Of a stretch of DNA of 64,000 bases, positions 63,067 to 64,000 are shown piece by piece. Both the position numbers and the translations under genes were made by a program. The notes under the pieces were generated by a model that saw only the letters and a program-made list of their open reading frames with translations, ran no database searches and had not been told where the DNA came from. The DNA lies in contig NVWB01000001.1 of NCBI GenBank assembly GCA_002733575.1, positions 1 through 64,000 on the forward strand. The letters are read 5' to 3'. Origin of the DNA: Blastopirellula sp. Lineage in GTDB: Bacteria; Planctomycetota; Planctomycetia; Pirellulales; Pirellulaceae. Within the stretch, counting starts at the first letter, position 1. Every line of letters begins with the position of its first letter.

Positions 63067-64000
63067 TTAACCGCCGGAGCCAGTCTCATTCCGCCGGTCA
63101 AACGAAAACTCAAGTGCCTCAACCTTGTCCACACCTGTCAGTGTCAGATCACCGCGCAGCCTAATATCCAGGCTGCTTAGCGGATCGAAGATAAAACGTA
63201 CCCGTAGGTGACCAGCTCCGTCTTCTAACCCACTGACTATGGCCAAAAAGAAGTCAGGATCGTTCTTTGCAGCTTCCACCTCACTAGCGGTGAGTGTGAC
63301 ATCTGTCGGGATCGATGTCCCAGAATTCATCTTGATTTCATAACATTGCCGCAGGTCGTCGATAGCATCGACGCCAATTCCGCGGGCGCTTCGCAGGTCG
63401 TTGAATTGCTGGACGTCGAGCTGCAACGCTCGCCTTACCGCCTCCAGTGCCATCTTCTCACGATCAGTGCCCGGTGGAAGCACGGTCCGGGCCTTTGATT
63501 GCTCCGTCTCGCTACCTGTCATTTTAAGGTTGAAGCGTCGTTCCTTACCTTTGCGCCGCTTAGCAGAGACAAAGCGACCTGCAGATCTCGCACCTTCATT
63601 GACGATGTTGCCAGAAGAAGGCTCGAGATCATCTAGCTCTCGCAGCTTTCTCACCTGAACCGGCTGAGTGGACCTGCCAGATTTCTGCGTTCTAATAGAT
63701 GCATTTCCATTCGGCCCACCTTTGCCCCGGCGCTTTGCCGCTTGCTTGGCAAGGCGGTCCAGCCGCTCCTTTGCATTACCCGGTTCAGACCGTGCCTTAG
63801 GCAGAACCGCGCCTTCAGCTAGTTCACCTGCGACTGCTCGCGGCCAGATCGCCGCCCACGCCCACGCCGCCTTTTGACGATCTCCATCAAAAAGCGATGC
63901 AATGGCAGCACCGGCGCCTTGTGCATTACCCGCACTGGCCGCGTCCCTGACAATCAGACGTAGGGGATTGCGTGCGACATGTGCATTCACAGGCAAAACG
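63067..64000 (-). CDS. C-terminal part of a DUF3883/nuclease-like protein (N-terminus outside window)
   Basis: About 310 codons, open to the right edge; the first codon usable inside the window is a TTG at 63996, so the start lies beyond. Residues ~1-170 are basic and low-complexity (KQAAKRRGKGGPNGN). The last ~130 residues resemble the DUF3883 (NO VEIN C-terminal) fold: REKMALEAVRRALQL, then RGIGVDAIDDLRQCYEIKM, a D...E-x-K pattern of PD-(D/E)XK nucleases, DVTLTASEVEAAKNDPDFFL and LRVRFIFDPLSSLDI. Such domains end large ATPase or helicase proteins, some in phage defence. Confidence 0.6.
   Translation of the reverse strand, partial: VLPVNAHVARNPLRLIVRDAASAGNAQGAGAAIASLFDGDRQKAAWAWAAIWPRAVAGELAEGAVLPKARSEPGNAKERLDRLAKQAAKRRGKGGPNGNASIRTQKSGRSTQPVQVRKLRELDDLEPSSGNIVNEGARSAGRFVSAKRRKGKERRFNLKMTGSETEQSKARTVLPPGTDREKMALEAVRRALQLDVQQFNDLRSARGIGVDAIDDLRQCYEIKMNSGTSIPTDVTLTASEVEAAKNDPDFFLAIVSGLEDGAGHLRVRFIFDPLSSLDIRLRGDLTLTGVDKVEALEFSFDRRNETGSGG

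Noticed and set aside
1-64000. tRNA/rRNA genes, CRISPR arrays and RepA/RepC-type replication genes
   Set aside because: None could be recognised by reading either strand.

Overview
The window looks like part of a large conjugative replicon (plasmid or integrative element) of an alphaproteobacterium, most likely Rhodobacterales (roseobacter group). The support is the two DctPQM TRAP systems, the malonate genes matA/matB, a gabT-gabD pair beside a PuuR-like regulator, a complete P-type (VirB/VirD4) conjugation system of the kind seen on roseobacter plasmids, and many insertion-sequence relics. No rRNA, tRNA, CRISPR array or replication initiator (RepA/RepC) is visible. Genus and species cannot be read from the sequence.

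Layout. (1) 1-6.35 kb: an IS66 transposase gene cut by the window edge abuts an N-terminally deleted, frameshifted livM. The ATPases livG and livF, a small ABM-type monooxygenase and an aldehyde dehydrogenase follow. A LysR C-terminal relic and IS256/IS3 debris close the module. (2) 6.4-13.9 kb: an operon dctQ-dctM-dctP-amidase-matA-matB that should import malonate (or a malonate amide) and convert it to malonyl-CoA and acetyl-CoA. (3) 14.0-28.4 kb: an IS481 relic, then gabT-gabD with a divergent PuuR-like regulator, a nitrilase-family amidohydrolase, a C45-type N-terminal-nucleophile hydrolase, a VOC protein, an ATP-grasp ligase, an M20 amidohydrolase, a LysR regulator and a second TRAP transporter. 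(4) 28.4-34.9 kb: a gene-poor gap with a possible IS110 relic, then an NhaC antiporter, a LuxR regulator, a second M20 amidohydrolase, a cupin and a PuuB-like FAD amine oxidase. Modules 3 and 4 together resemble a rewired polyamine/GABA pathway in which an ATP-grasp ligase and a C45 hydrolase could replace PuuA and PuuD. This is inference.

(5) 35.4-48.2 kb: an XRE regulator, small exported proteins and a tightly overlapping T4SS operon, in order lytic transglycosylase, virB2, virB3, virB4, lipoprotein, VirB5/transglycosylase chimera, virB5, unknown exported protein, virB6, virB8, virB9, virB10, virB11. (6) 48.3-52.5 kb: cargo, namely a HAD phosphatase, a LysR regulator divergent from an UPF0718-type permease, an MFS relic and a conserved hypothetical. 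(7) 52.7-57.4 kb: the mobilisation genes virD4, virD2-type relaxase and a MobC/VirC2-like protein read leftward. Upstream of them lies a sequence matching the IncP/Ti nic consensus (YATCCTG^Y) inside inverted repeats, a strong oriT candidate. (8) 57.6-64 kb: plasmid-backbone genes (a 613-residue ParB-like protein, a DUF3768 protein, hypotheticals), a hairpin-rich intergenic region, and at the right edge a leftward operon with a DUF3883/nuclease-like C-terminal fragment followed by an ORF interrupted by one in-frame amber codon.

IS relics lie at the boundaries of most catabolic modules, which suggests stepwise assembly of catabolic cargo beside a conjugative backbone.
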